Positions 10,193 through 20,426 of a stretch of DNA of 20,426 nt are shown one piece after another. The stretch's first letter is position 1; each line of letters starts with the position of its first letter. The stretch spans positions 1 through 20,426 of the forward strand of contig JAYMSP010003269.1 of NCBI GenBank assembly GCA_036897095.1. The letters are read 5' to 3'. A model generated the notes under the pieces. It was not told the origin of the DNA and did no database searches. It saw nothing but the letters and a program-made list of their open reading frames with translations. The position numbers and the translations under genes are program-made. This DNA is from Plantago elongata. Lineage: Eukaryota; Streptophyta; Magnoliopsida; Lamiales; Plantaginaceae.

Positions 10193-10579
10193 ATGGAAGC
10201 TCCGAAATTGCCTCCACCAATGGATAGCTTTCAGCAAAAGCCCAAGTCCAAAAAGAAGAAGACGACTCTGGGGCAATCACAGCCACCTGGAGATACGTCT
10301 GCTCGCAAGGGGCAAAAGCCCCCCAAAAGAAGCACTCCCATGAACGGTGTTTCGCCGTTGCTCCAACAAAGGCAGCTCACTCCTGATCCACAGCAGGACT
10401 CTTCCGCGTTCGCTAACGAGTATCGGACACTGAGGCGGAAGTATTTGATGTTGGAGGAGGAGAGTTTTGCATTGGGGAGAGAGTTGCAGGGTGTGGAAGA
10501 CCAAGTTAAGGTGCTCGAAGACGAAAAGACGTCGCTTTTGGATGAGCTTGTGGTGTTGGAAGGCCTTGTTGATCCGTAA
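10193..10579 (+). CDS. Small nuclear-type coiled-coil protein, possible INO80E-like subunit
   Basis: A single-exon frame of 128 residues. The ATG has A at -3 and G at +4. The frame is also open for 69 bases upstream, but that extension contains no ATG. Residues 1-70 are disordered in character, rich in Pro, Gln and Lys, with a nuclear-localisation-like KPKSKKKK at 16-23 and more basic clusters near 39-46. Residues 76-126 form a coiled coil that begins EYRTLRRKYLMLEEE and ends LLDELVVLEGL, with Leu/Val spacing of heptads. I do not recognise a named plant family with confidence. The pattern of Y-x-x-L-x-R-K, an acidic helix, then K-x-x-L-L-D-x-L resembles the N-terminal region of animal INO80 complex subunit E as I remember it. 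If right, it would be a chromatin-remodeller subunit in the nucleus; this is inference. It converges with PRT6. The 3' side (10580 to about 11000) holds no further coding exon that I can see. Confidence 0.75.
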   Translation: MEAPKLPPPMDSFQQKPKSKKKKTTLGQSQPPGDTSARKGQKPPKRSTPMNGVSPLLQQRQLTPDPQQDSSAFANEYRTLRRKYLMLEEESFALGRELQGVEDQVKVLEDEKTSLLDELVVLEGLVDP

Positions 10580-12029
10580 TGAAGTTCGGGCAAAGATTGC
10601 TCTGAGTTGCGATGCAAGGGAATTGGTTGGGGTTTAATGGTGTGTGAATACAAGTTCTAGCTTTTGCATTAGATGGATATCATGCATGCTTGCTTATGAT
10701 GAATGTAAGCATGTAAACTATCTGTGAACGAAGGATCCATCAAGTTTTCGCCTTTGTTGATGAGTGATGATTTAGTTACTTGGTGTGCAACTTCTTTTTC
10801 TGGTTTCAGGATGAACTTGTATTGTTGTTACTACCGTATGTGCTCAACTGCTTATTATTACATCCATGGATTTTCTTGCTTTGATTAACTTCTGAGTTCT
10901 CTGTTCTTCTATTATCTCTTGCTTCAGTTTCTCAATAATTTGTCACTACTAATCATGGCTTAAAGGCTGAAAAGCCAAAAAATGTATTGCTTGCTTGTAC
11001 TATTCAATCTGTGAAAGCATTTGTCGTTTTGAATGGCAAATTTATGACATCTAGGCAGGTCATCACGTGAAACTGATTTCCAGGTAATGATTTGATGCAC
11101 CATAAGAACTGGCACATGTTACAGTAATCTGGTGCTCAAACTATACCCATCCCCTCTAACGAAGCATCATCACAGACGAGATTTTTACCTGATAATTGTC
11201 CCAATCCCGAAAAACTTTCTAGATAGGGGTAGGAAATATGGAAATATGGAAATAAAACCAGAGTTAACAAGTATCAATCTTACATCACTATAACGATCCC
11301 AACCACGAAAAGAGGAATACAAGTTAGATCACCAAAAAGTTTCCATCTCCCTGCTAACTCATCACCTACACTTCACACACCCTATGCAGCCTCCTGAAAT
11401 GGTGGGTTATCTCACATCTGTCATATGAACTACCCAACTTTTGATTTTTTCACAGCCTATACCATAGGAAATATTCCAATAGTTTACCATGAATTTGAGA
11501 ATGTGGGAGGTAAAGATAACCCCAAACCAAGTGCTTATTTCATTAATTATAGCAGAATATACTACAAAACGAGTCCAGTTATCATCAAACTATACAGGTG
11601 CATGACAGAAATAGTGCTTCTGTTCGAGAAACTATCTAATTCAACTCCCAGCTTGTGGGTTACACCAAATCTTCCCCTGCTGCAAGAGTAGGGGACTGGT
11701 AAGTAATTACTAAAATTAGCTTGGTCGAACAGAGAATGAAATACATTAAAATTCATATCCAATGATTGAATTCATACCATTTCAGATCTGTACAAATGAA
11801 CACCCCAGCTACGGCTTCTTGGATCCTCAACCATGGCCTGCATCTGTAGTAGTAAATATTATCTCAAGCAAGACAGACAACCCAGCAGCAAGATTTAAAA
11901 TCTACACCCCGACAGCAAGATTCAGGGTGCCGTTGCATTTTATATGGAAAAAGAAAGATTGCAGCAGTAAGTACACAGTTCAAGGCCAAACCTTATTAGG
12001 GGGGATGACATCTATTTTACTCCAAAATA
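10580..12029. other. Convergent 3' ends of the small gene and PRT6
   Basis: This interval should contain the 3' untranslated regions of the plus-strand small gene (left side) and the minus-strand PRT6 (right side). A TTTCAG followed by GATGAACTT near 10803-10820 could be a 3'-UTR splice acceptor, but I cannot confirm an intron. A short GGAAATAT repeat occurs near 11233-11252. Frames found at 11425-11762 are on the wrong strand or have no family resemblance and are taken as chance. Confidence 0.5.
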
Positions 12030-15000
12030 CTAGAACACAAAAAAGGCACCGAGAGTTGTTTGCCGAAGCACCTTTGGACTCCGATCAAGGCCATGCGAAG
12101 CCACCTATAAATAAGTATCACAATTTTATGAGAATTTGAAAGTAATTATTAAACAAACTGGAAGCCAGAAGAGTTAGAGAGCCCTTCACAGGACGAGGAG
12201 AAGCAAACCCTGCTTACCATATGTGTTAATGCTGCATATCGTTCTTCATTTAAAAACAATGGCTTTCCCCTATGCATCTCAGGGTCCTGTAAGAACAGAG
12301 GGGAGGGGGCGTCCTTAGACGTAGACATTCATGATACATAATATTAAATGGTATCAACATATTATCTAGGAAGCTTTGGGATATGCTAAATGCCAATTGG
12401 CAAGCAAAAAATTGAACGGACAAGAAACTTCAACTTCACAGCATATAGTAGGATGATCACAAATTGAAGTGTATAGTTTGTATGCAACAAGAAGAGCACC
12501 CAATTTCATGGAAGAGGAGAAACCTTTAGAACAAATCAAGTACAACTGAGAACAGCTCACTAATGACGACAGTTAATTATGCATGTGTGAATAGAACACC
12601 AATGCCTTCATTGCTAAAATGCAATGTAGAAAGAAGACAGTGAAGCCAAATAAAGATTCTTAGTTTAGAGAACATGATCCAATCGACTCCCAGATGTAGA
12701 ATCAGTGTTAATATCTCAATGGAAAACATATCTTGAGAAAAAGAACGCAAAGAGTACAACCAGCTGGAATTTTTTTCTATAAGCAATTTAATGTACAGAC
12801 CTATACATTTCACTAATTATGAGATCCAAAGACCATAGTACATTTTGTTTATCAGTAATAAGCTAGGAAGTACTGATACATATATATATATATGAAACAC
12901 GGGTAAAGATACATCAATGTCTCGAAAAACATGATATGCATGCATCAAGCATAACTTCATATTTCGTATTTTCTTAATATATTTAATTAGATCAAATAGA
13001 TGTTCCAAAGAAAAGATCAGGGGTATAAGACCTCTAACTATCCGATAAAGAAGGAAAAAGGCCAAAACACACATTGCCAGTGTCCCCTGGTGTATTCATT
13101 AATACAGTTACACAAGGCTGGAGATAGCAACAGTGCTTCATGCATATGCAATAAACATATATCCCCAATACAATTCAGTTGCAATCCATCTGGCTTTTCA
13201 CAAGCTTCATCACCCTTTGTTTGCAGTCTTCCATGAAAAGCTCTCCTCCCAGAATGGCAATTTTTTTATCCAACTTATCAATTTTGTTATCGTACTTTAT
13301 TACCCACTTAAAAATTCACAAACCATCTGTTTATAAATTTTCCTTATATAAAGTAACTCCTTGGAAAGCTTGCAAGAATATGGACAGAGTAATTACTTCG
13401 GAGCATTATAAAGAGAGTAAAAAGCATTCTCGACATCAACAGAGTGACGAATACTTTGGAACAAGATCATGGAAAGAATATATTAGAACTTTCTTAGTGT
13501 TTCTATGCAATTTTTCTATGTCTAGAAAGTATATATAAATTTTTCAATATTTTCTTACATATATACAACTTATAACCCAGCCTATTATTGATAACATCTG
13601 TGTGCGGTCTCATGTTCTAAATAAAAATGTCACTAATGATTCATACCAACATTGGCACCCTGTGACACTTGCATAACAAAATCGTCTTGTGCATAGAAGA
13701 ATGTAGGAGCTATTTTATCCAATACTCTCAATGTATTTCACTTTTTTAGCTGCTAGAGAAAACCTGGCAGAAGCTAAATCGGCATAGGAGTTCTATAGCA
13801 TAGAAATTAGCAATCTGTATAGCAGTACTCTTATGCCTAAAAACACGAAGGCCAGTTTGAGCTTCTGTTGGCCAATTTACCTACAATTTATACTGTAGCT
13901 GCTTCTAGTAATCTACTAAAACAAAGAAAGATTGCCTGCCAGTGGGAAAGAAAAGTGAACTGTTTACCTCTTCACCAAACGAATCCAAGTAGGGGGATGG
14001 CCAAGGTGCTTGGCGTGCCATCCTCTGAAGTACGATTGTCGTTCTCTGCAAATATATAGTGGATCAATTACAACATTGACAATGATAAATTCCTACCAAA
14101 TATCATAAGATTTTAAAGAAAGTTGGAACATACTCTAATCATTAGGAATACACCAATTCCAGCCCCACAATCCAGTGCATGAGACTGACAAGAACTTTCC
14201 CTTCACATAATAGATCCAAAGAGTCAAAAAGTCAAGACCAACTGATGGGTAATAATAGTTTGTTATAGATTAAACATTCAATTCATGGAGACCTGCAACA
14301 AGGCTTCCAGTTAGGAGAGCACAATTCTCCACACATCAAACACAATGCAGGCTCATCCTTTGCAGATCCACATCTGGGGCAAGGCTTTTTAATGTATCTG
14401 TTGTCATTACAAGCTGCAATCAATCACAAGAATATACAAGTAAAGACAACTCCATCAACTTCATCAAGGAATTACAAACAACCTTTGCAACAAATCCTGG
14501 TAAAGATGAGGCAAACGAATCAGCTTAAATGGAACAGCGGGAGCACATCTTGAAATAAGCAGTTTATTATTTTCAGATGCTTCTGGAAAATGAGAAAGCC
14601 ATCTCATAGCTGTCGATCGAGATTTTTCATCCTTGAAAATTACGGGAAGGGGAGGAATTTTAAACATTTTCTCAAGCTTTTCAATTTCAGGAAGCTCTTC
14701 AGTAGAGGAATGAACGCTCTCTAAACAATCACCGGAGATCCCACCAAATGGCATTATATTTGAGCAGTTTATTAGTTTCCAAAGTAATGCACATCTCCGC
14801 AAATAAGGAAAGGTTAAGCTACGAATCGAATTATTGAAATCATAAGCAGAATTAACACTGTTGCAATCAAAGCACTGCACAGCTTCACTCCAATCACTCA
14901 TTACACCGTAAATGTCCGTGATAAGAGAATCACAGACTACCAGAGCGGGTTCGTTCTTTCTCTTGCAAAGTGCCGAAATAGCCTGAAACGTAACATGAAT

Positions 15001-18000
15001 ACTGTTTATGACAAGAACCCAATGTAACTGCAATGTAGAATAAGGAGAAACTTCTACCTGAATTACAGTCACAAGGTAAAAAACATGGACAAGGGACAAA
15101 AGAGACTCCTTGCAGGATAACACTGGTCGTGGAAGGCAAAATAGCACCCACATCAATGATGAAAACCCATCATAGGCTAGAACAGGTTGACTTGCCCGTC
15201 TCCAAAACCGAGAATCCGGATAGTCTACTTCGTCGGCATTTTCCAAGATATAAAGCATATCACCTGTAAATTAAAATATGATGGACTAAAACAACCAACA
15301 GTATTCAACAGATGAAGCTCCACCTTAGGAGATTCCCTCCAATAAACTGGACCATTTGTTTTAGGTAAATAGCCAGCTATATCTTTTTTTCCCCTCCAAT
15401 AACATGAAAAAAACGATTAAACTGACCTTGGCGATGCTTTAAAAGATAAATTTACAAAATTGATAAGAGTATTCATTATGTTCCACAAAATATGCAAGAG
15501 ATAATCATAACGTGAATATCACATCATCTATTTTACCCGGTTCCTAGCTGTTTTCAAAACTAGTTCAAGTTTTCCAAAAGCAAATATACAAAATAATTGC
15601 GGAAGGAACTTACATGCTGGGTAATTGGATGATGTATCTGAAACAATCCCATGGCATAAAGACCTTGCAAAGAGTTGTATGCCTCGTAATCTCAAAAGAA
15701 CAGAAGCTGAGCTGGCTATTTGTGTGCTTTGCGTAACATTCAGTAGTACTGATAATATAAATCCACTCGATGAATTGAGTTCTTTATACAAAGCAGCAAG
15801 ACTGTAATTTGGACTCGTTGAACTTTTCCTCGACCGAGCAGCAATTTCAGTTGATATGAGAGAGTACTTCAGTGTGTCCCACAAAATCAAAGAGTCGCTT
15901 ACCCTGCCGATCTTTAAAACCTTATCTCGGTCAGGATAGTACCTCTCACGTAATAAGTTAATAGTGAGTTCAATATTTGGTTGTTTCACATTTTGTGCAG
16001 GAATAGCATTTAACGTCTGAGTACTTCCGGCAACATCAGCAGCCCTGTGCAAAAATGACAGACCATCTTGCACGTGGCAGGAAAATTCCTCCTCCGGTAT
16101 TTGCATAGGGCTACTAACATCGGGTGAGCAGGACAGAGACTGAGGAACCTTATTCGAGTCTCCAGGCAAAGCAGCCAGGACAGAATTTGCAAGTCCACGG
16201 CACACAGGACACAGGAATTCACCCTATTAAAACATATAAGCATGATTAATACATCATCAAGGCTGAAGTAGTACAAAAGCTAATTGATTAAACCTGTTCA
16301 GGATCCGCAACTTGCACTCCTTCAAAATTAAGTCTTCTATGATTTCTGTTTACAAAAAATGAAACAAAATTAACATACCAGGACACAGAGTGGAGCCACA
16401 AAAACACAGATATCATGTTATATGTACAGTTAGCAGGTTCACACTAAGCTTCAGCTGTACAGCACATATCTAGGAGCAGCCGTTTAGATAATGGCTTGTG
16501 AAATTGACCACCCCCAAAAGCACGTAAAAGGAACCCCCATAAGGGACCCTACCGAATAGGAGAGGCACCCTACACTCCTACAGTAAATAAGTACCCCCAC
16601 AAGAATTGCAAATTCAATCCAACACTGAAGCCAAGCAACTCCAAAGCCTTCACTCAACAGATGAATAAGAAAGACAGGAAGCAATATTAAATGAAGAGCA
16701 TTCAGGAAAGCTAATGATAGGATCGAAAATGGACAAAAGCAGATTTTACAGCATGGATGGAAAAATGTGGCAACTTATGGTGAATATGACAAGTAACATG
16801 CTCGTTCACACTTCGCATAGGAGATTGAGATGTGTCCTGGTGCATGGGGAGAGCAGCAAAATTATATTATACTGGTCAATGCATTGTTAATTCCATTCCT
16901 TGTACAAAATGATAGAATTGAAGTTTGGATTTTAGCGTGATCATTGTGAAAGATCTTCATCAATTTTTCAAACATCTTGGTTCTTTTTCTTGGTATAGTT
17001 AGCCATCCATCATATCGTCCTACTGGGACTCTGGAAAATGATTCATGCAATTCCTTTGCCGATATTCTAATGTCAATTTTTATTTATATATTTCACCTGG
17101 TTCTTTTACTTGGTATATTTTTCCATCCATAATTTGAACTACTTGCACTTAAAAAAAACTTAAGGCAATTCCTTATCAATATTCTAATGTGATTTTTTAT
17201 CAGATATTTACAGTAGTCTTTTGGGTAAAAAACAATTTCGGTACACTAGAGTGAGACCAATTACACTAGTGTACCAAAAAGAATTTTTACCCGTAGTATT
17301 TTTATCATTGCAACCAAATCTCGTAAAATGGAGTTGTAGGTCAATCAAAGCAACTCAACCTGAAGAAATCAGTGTGATAAGTTTTGACGAGAAAGATTAG
17401 ATCAAATATATATATAGCATGTCCTAACAAATACCTGATGTTTTTTTAATTGTGCTCACTTTTTCCAAAAACTTAATAATTGGAGATTTAACTAGATCCA
17501 TATGATATGAAAACAAATAAGAACACTGAAACTACAGAAAAGGCCCGTGGTCACTTAGTCAGTTCTCTACAACAAATTAGGGGTGTAAAATTAGGAGCAA
17601 GAACTGATGAAGATGCTTAGTATAAGGAGCAAGGGTAATGAAAACAAAAGATACATACCTGTCTCTAAGTGATTGCAAATAACGATCAAGACAGCCTTGA
17701 TGCACTGCATGTCCACAGGAGGAGATATATATCCCATCACCACCAGAAGGACCAAACTCGCCATGCCCTTGATGCACTATGCTAGTTTTTGATTGCACCC
17801 CACTAACCTGTGAAGCTGAAGGAAGATCCGGTGTCTCCTTAGGCAACGCAGCTATATATTTACCAAGCAGGAGAGATTCAGAAGTGCTTATTCTTGCAGT
17901 TCCCCCAGCAGCTGAAAATCTTTCATCATTTATATCTAACTCCAACTTATTAGAATCTGATGAAGTACTTCTAATCAATAAATACATGTCTTCTTCCCAT

Positions 18001-20426
18001 GCCTCAGGGGACAATGCTGTCCTCTCTCTTGCATCTTTTGAAAGCCTAGGAAGTTCAACATTCTTAACAGAAGGGAATCGAGTCTTAACAAACTCGAGGA
18101 GAGAGTGTACTTCCTTAGGTTGTCCGACATGGGCAAAATCATTCACAGCACTCAGGATGGATTCTACCAACTGAGAAGACGGAACAGTTTCTGAGTCACC
18201 AAGAGCACTACTGGAGGCTTTATCCTTTCTTGGTGTACTTACAGAAACATGCTCTTTACCAGACCTACCAGTTTCTTCCCATGTAGGTAGCTCTCGGCCA
18301 ACAAATGTGAAAAGCCTAGATTTCTTTATTAAAAAGTGAGAGTAAGGATTAGGAAAATTTCATATATAGAATATCAATAGCTAGTTCCGTAACAAAGACA
18401 GCATACAGTTCTTAATCTACTATGGCATGAGGAAAATATCACAAGTTTGATTTACCTGTAGAAAAGCTAAGAATGCTACTGGGTTCCTAGATTTTGCATT
18501 GTGGCAAAGAGAACAAATAACTTCAGGTGATTCTGTGAAGTCGCTGGGGTTTTCAGAATCATATGGTTCTTCCTCAGATTTAGCATCATCCATCTCCTCA
18601 TCTTCCTTGGAATGATAGTTCTCCATAAACTTTGATTGCTGGGCGCGCATTTTTTCCTTTGCAAAAGATTCAAATAGTGATGAGAGCTAAAAAGTCCTAA
18701 CTCAACTAATAAGTTGAAAAATACAAAGCAGACAGAAAATCATTACTCACGAGCCTTATAAAACACTAATCTCGATTTTAAAAAGAATGTAGACACACGT
18801 TAACCTAATGAAGTATTGTTATCAAAGGCGAACTAACCAGAAGACACTAATTAACTAAACTCGAAATGATGAAAGGAATATTAGCAATTGCAGTTCCAAC
18901 ATAAAGCTTCACTTTTCAATTTGAGATAACATTCTCTTATGGACGATGAAACAGAAACATCATTCTACTGGCCCAAGCTGAAGAGTAATAATTGAAACTT
19001 TGAACGCAAAGTAGAGAAACGAGCCTTGCGAGAGTCCCGGGGGGGTGGGGGGGAATCCAAGATCAGATATAAATTTAATTAAATTATAATGAATATATAA
19101 TTACAAAAACTAATATTGTCGCGGCCATGAAATTTTATTAATTTAGAGAGCTTATTGATTTATCAAAATGTAAATGTAGCATGTAACTGAGTTCGGGGCA
19201 GAGAAAAATATAATAGAGCTTAACAGTTGGCACTTAATAATTTAAAGAGGTTTACACAAACACACTCTTCTTGTACGTTTAGTTGTTTATTCATAATTTG
19301 AGGTTTCCGAACAAGGTGAAAATGATGAGTGAGGGGATTACATATGATCAATTAAACCGAACTTTATCATCATGCATTACCAGAAAAAGACATGTGTGCA
19401 TCTGTATTAAGGGAAAAGAAGAGGCTCACCAATACTGCAGCCTGTCTTTCACGAGCCTTTGCTTTGCGCTTTTCACTCTCTGACACTGAATCAGTATCTT
19501 TTGCATATCCGATAAGTATAGAATGCGAAAATTGATCGGCTAATTGAGGTGCAAGTTTCTGCAATTTGGTTAAGAATCCTGGTTCAAGCTCCATCAATGT
19601 CTTAATTAGCTTCACAATCAATGATGATAGACTAAAATTCCCAGCTTCCACAAAGTTCTGAGAGCTTTCCTTCTCATGCATCTTCATCAGCAACACAAGG
19701 AGTGACAACATGCTCTGACCACCATACTTGCTTGTGCATATTTCTTCAGTAGCAAAAGCCAATAGTGGTATCACGTCACCCACATAACATGAAGGATCAC
19801 CATTTTTCTTGTGTGCTAGGCATACATCCAAGGCTAGTGCCAATAAATGCAATGCAGTTAAGAGTACATCATCAGGAGCACGTGATGAGGTGTGATTTTC
19901 GGTGAAAGCGGCATAGAACAGAACCGAACGGACAATTTGGAGCAGTGCCTTACAGGTAGCAATTTTAGCTAATCCTCTAAGAGGAAAATAAATGTTTGAC
20001 CATCTGGGAAGTTGAGCTGTGATTGCAGAAACATTACGAAAATGCAAGTATCTTTCTTCTGCAGCTTGTTGATCACTTGAGTTCCAGCGAGGATGATACA
20101 GATCAAGTTCGTTCCAGTAAGATGACCTAAGCTTATACATACCCTGAGATACACAAATTACAAGAGTGCTTAAACATTACTATTACTGCACAGTATCAGG
20201 GATTTAATCATTTGAACCAAAAGCAGACCTGAGTCATGCCAGATGGGTGAGAATATTCTGCAACTGTATCCAGTACTTCTTGCAGCTGTTTCATTTTCGA
20301 GAGATCACGGGGAAGAGATTTGACTAGCTGGCTACGAGTAGCATCACCGATTGAGAGCTTGTAAATCAACTCCCTTTGCAGACATTCGACAGAGGTCATC
20401 CCACAAAATCTCCTTTCTTTCACTAT
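12030..20426 (-). CDS. PRT6: E3 ubiquitin-protein ligase PRT6 (UBR1 family), 3' part, partial at the right edge
   Basis: Visible exons in transcript order: 20426-20229 (partial), 20143-19430, 18656-18456, 18323-17659, 16345-16294, 16223-15614, 15263-15058, 14982-14483, 14397-14293, 14200-14134, 14045-13968, 12286-12218, 12104-12030. They total 3540 bases, or 1179 residues plus a TAG stop. All junctions are GT-AG and in frame. PRT6 recognises proteins with basic N-terminal residues (Arg, Lys, His) and ubiquitinates them in the Arg/N-degron pathway; known plant targets include the group VII ERF oxygen-sensing factors. Numbering from the first visible residue, the RING-H2 is CSLC (352, 355), CGHAVHQGC (574, 576, 579, 582) and CPVC (615, 618). 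A charged helix, KRKAKARERQAAVLEKMRAQ, precedes it. The Cys-rich C-terminal domain of UBR1-type ligases follows (YIKKPCPRCG, CLMCGELC, SHALDCGAG, PSPYLDSFGEE, ending VASHGLDRSPKVLRQTTLGA). The family is about 2000 residues long, so the UBR box and ClpS-like part lie outside. No break was seen in the visible part. Confidence 0.96.
12287..13967 (-). other. Large PRT6 intron (1681 bases) near the 3' end
   Basis: It lies between the exon ending FGEE and the exon starting DPEMHRG. The donor is GTAAAC after GAAGAG and the acceptor is TTACAG. It is AT-rich, with a (TA)n run near 12881-12892. Short frames inside, such as 13179-13538, are on the opposite strand and have no family likeness. No transposon ends were recognised. 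Confidence 0.7.
15264..15613 (-). other. PRT6 intron between the NYPA exon and the LYILENADE exon (350 bases)
   Basis: The donor is the consensus GTAAGT and the acceptor is TTTACAG; a Cys codon is split across the junction. Nothing else is seen in it. Confidence 0.75.
16979..17200. repeat. Diverged 120-bp tandem duplication in a PRT6 intron
   Basis: Copy A begins GGTTCTTTTTCTTGGTAT at 16979 and copy B begins GGTTCTTTTACTTGGTAT at 17099. Both then carry CCATCCAT, later CAATTCCTT (17048 and 17166) and ATATTCTAATGT. The period is 118-120 bases. The middle third is much diverged, so the duplication is not recent. The two copies abut with no spacer. Confidence 0.7.
17223..17292. mobile_element. 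70-bp foldback element (MITE-like) with target duplication in a PRT6 intron
   Basis: The left arm is GGGTAAAAA, 8 bases, GGTACACTAG (17223-17249). The right arm, reverse-complemented, is GGGTAAAAA, 8 bases, GGTACACTAG, so 22 of 27 positions pair around a loop of about 16 bases. The flanks GTAGTCTTTT (17213-17222) and GTAGTATTTT (17293-17302) match in 9 of 10, a likely target-site duplication. Duplications of 9-11 bp are typical of Mutator-like elements, so it may be a minimal MULE-derived MITE; that family call is inference. Confidence 0.7.
18657..19429 (-). other. PRT6 intron (773 bases) with a G-run pair
   Basis: It lies between ERQAAVL and EKMRAQQSK. The donor is GTGAGC and the acceptor is GCAAAG. 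It is AT-rich except for two runs of seven G on the plus strand separated by one T (19039-19045 and 19047-19053), which are C-runs in the transcript. No gene or element was recognised. Confidence 0.7.

Larger units (their letters stand above)
16346..17658 (-). other. PRT6 intron inside the RING-H2 region (1313 bases)
   Basis: The intron splits the Arg codon after YLQSLRD, just past the last metal ligand of the central RING block. The donor is GTATGT after GACAG. It carries two repeat structures listed separately: a diverged tandem duplication (16979-17200) and a 70-bp foldback element (17223-17292). Other short frames in it have no recognisable family. Confidence 0.75.

Noticed and set aside
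10231-10653. Minus-strand open frame of 140 codons
   Set aside because: It is the antisense shadow of the small coiled-coil gene, whose plus-strand frame has a good start context and a clear coiled coil.
12881-12892. TA dinucleotide repeat, and a CA run near 8595-8608
   Set aside because: These are short ordinary microsatellites within introns.
13179-13538. Plus-strand frame of 119 codons in the large PRT6 intron
   Set aside because: The composition is AT-driven and low in structure, with no recognised motif; probably open by chance.
16862-17050. Minus-strand frame with MHESFSRVPVGRYDGWL
   Set aside because: It lies inside a PRT6 intron and partly within the tandem duplication; no splice sites or family support it as an exon.
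17779-18174. Plus-strand open frame of 131 codons
   Set aside because: It lies antisense to a well-supported PRT6 exon (18323-17659) and mirrors its codons.

Overview
The window is nuclear DNA from a flowering plant, most likely a eudicot. The evidence is AT-rich intergenic DNA, many short GT-AG introns, a plant LINE of the DUF4283 type, and two genes of typically plant form (a KIN-10 kinesin and the N-degron ligase PRT6). There is no bacterial, organellar or viral gene content. No RNA genes or CRISPR arrays were seen.

Layout, left to right. Positions 1-1530 hold the decayed ORF1 of a LINE retrotransposon on the minus strand, cut by the left window edge. An unassigned open frame (1571-2029, minus) sits directly upstream of it and may be its leader. 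Positions 2040-4839 are AT-rich and show no convincing gene. A non-autonomous terminal-inverted-repeat element of hAT-like form (4840-5352) lies just upstream of the first gene. That gene is a 13-exon plus-strand kinesin (5607-9141, 646 residues) with an N-terminal motor and a C-terminal helix-hairpin-helix, i.e. the KIN-10B/C (KIF22-like) class. It is followed by a compact plus-strand gene (10193-10579, 128 residues) with a basic, proline-rich N-terminus and a C-terminal coiled coil. This gene resembles the INO80E-type chromatin-remodeller subunit, which is a hypothesis only. It has a strong-context upstream ORF and a palindromic pair of TGGGCC promoter motifs. From the right edge down to 12030 on the minus strand runs the 3' part of PRT6, the UBR1-type E3 ligase of the plant Arg/N-degron pathway: 13 exons and 1179 residues are visible, and the UBR-box half lies beyond the window.

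The three protein genes have no evident shared pathway. The small gene and PRT6 converge tail to tail. PRT6 and a KIN-10 kinesin are, from memory, also close neighbours in Arabidopsis (AT5G02310 and AT5G02370), so the block looks like conserved microsynteny. Both spliced models were built by hand from GT-AG sites, and every junction keeps the reading frame.

I found no clear previously undescribed system. The most useful new points are the small coiled-coil gene with its uORF, a 70-bp foldback element with a 10-bp target duplication inside a PRT6 intron, a diverged 120-bp tandem duplication next to it, and the hAT-like insertion in the kinesin upstream region.
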